Below are positions 5,065-5,258 of a DNA stretch of 5,258 nucleotides, in pieces (positions within the stretch are counted from its first letter, which is position 1; each line of letters begins with the position of its first letter). The stretch covers positions 8,341-13,598 of the forward strand of contig DEWI01000045.1 of assembly GCA_002363575.1 (NCBI GenBank). Reading direction: 5' to 3'. Made by a program: the position numbers and the translations under genes. The notes beneath the pieces were generated by a model, which was not told the origin of the DNA, ran no database searches, and saw nothing but the letters and a program-made list of their open reading frames with translations. The stretch is from Verrucomicrobia bacterium UBA3214 (GTDB lineage: Bacteria; Verrucomicrobiota; Kiritimatiellia; RFP12; UBA1067).

Positions 5065-5258
5065 TCGCTTTATCCGGGGGTCTTTGTCGCCTTTTTCGGG
5101 GCTTAGGGCCGCTTCTTCCGGGGCTTCTTGACGCCTCGTTTTGCGACTGGAGTCGCCTTGCCTCGCGACTGGAGTCGCCTTCCCTCGCGACTGGAGTCGC
5201 CTTGTCTCGCGACTCTAGTCGTCTTGCTTCACGACCGGAGTCGCAAAAGCTCGCGACT
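5053..5258. repeat. 22-bp-period tandem array with inverted-repeat cores, continuing past the window end
   Basis: Units start at 5053, 5075, 5097, 5119, 5141, 5163, 5185, 5207, 5229 and 5251 (the last cut by the window edge), with no insertion or deletion. Units 1-4 begin CGGGG, usually CGGGGCTT; units 5-10 contain GCGACTGGAGTCGC or a variant (14-mers at 5143, 5165, 5187, 5209, 5231, last partial at 5253), separated by 8-base spacers such as CTTGCCTC and CTTGTCTC. Both types share the same later columns: G at 12, CG at 14-15, C at 16 (one exception), then usually a pyrimidine-T-T stretch. In units 5-9 the core CGAC-N4-GTCG is intact in every copy, although the outer bases and the loop vary. 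Such a unit could form a small hairpin or a two-fold-symmetric protein site. Spacers of 8 bases rule out CRISPR, and a 22-bp period is not in codon phase. Confidence 0.9.

Noticed and set aside
5143..5258. CRISPR array
   Set aside because: The period is 22 bp with 8-base spacers that resemble each other; CRISPR spacers are about 25-40 bases and unrelated. No cas gene is present.
4992..5258. Open frame of 89 codons reading through the terminator and repeat array
   Set aside because: It has no ATG or GTG start, contains a strong terminator hairpin, and the 22-bp period shifts frame at each unit. Absence of stops is due to base composition.

Overview
This is a GC-rich bacterial window with three complete protein genes, all on the + strand, and a repeat array that runs off the right edge. 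The layout is: (1) an M18-family metallo-aminopeptidase, 30-1421; (2) a Gfo/Idh/MocA-type NAD(P)-dependent oxidoreductase, 1505-2716; (3) a GH36 alpha-galactosidase, 2819-4870; (4) a short region of about 170 bp with no convincing gene; (5) a strong intrinsic terminator, 5039-5064; (6) a 22-bp-period tandem array, 5053 to the window end at 5258. No tRNA, rRNA, CRISPR, insertion sequence or phage gene was seen.

The gene content is ordinary saccharolytic metabolism: a cytoplasmic alpha-galactosidase releasing galactose from plant oligosaccharides, a sugar or cyclitol dehydrogenase-like enzyme next to it, and a housekeeping peptidase. The oxidoreductase and the galactosidase may serve the same carbohydrate pathway, but they do not look like one tight operon. 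Each gap between genes is 80-100 bp and holds structure (a long hairpin after gene 1; a G-quadruplex motif and a TATAAT box after gene 2). The host is probably an anaerobic gut- or sediment-type bacterium. A PVC-group lineage (Kiritimatiellota/Verrucomicrobiota/Lentisphaerota) is a guess from gene style and GC content; the sequence does not prove it.

Two things stand out beyond the genes. First, the starts of genes 1 and 3 lack a Shine-Dalgarno sequence and have a perfect TATAAT 8 and 15 bases before the ATG, so their mRNAs should be leaderless or nearly so. Second, the right end is an exactly 22-bp-phased array of more than nine units. It begins with units resembling the terminator's 3' arm and changes into units built on a small inverted repeat, GCGAC-N4-GTCGC. 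The array is the best candidate for an undescribed element here. Its function is unknown.
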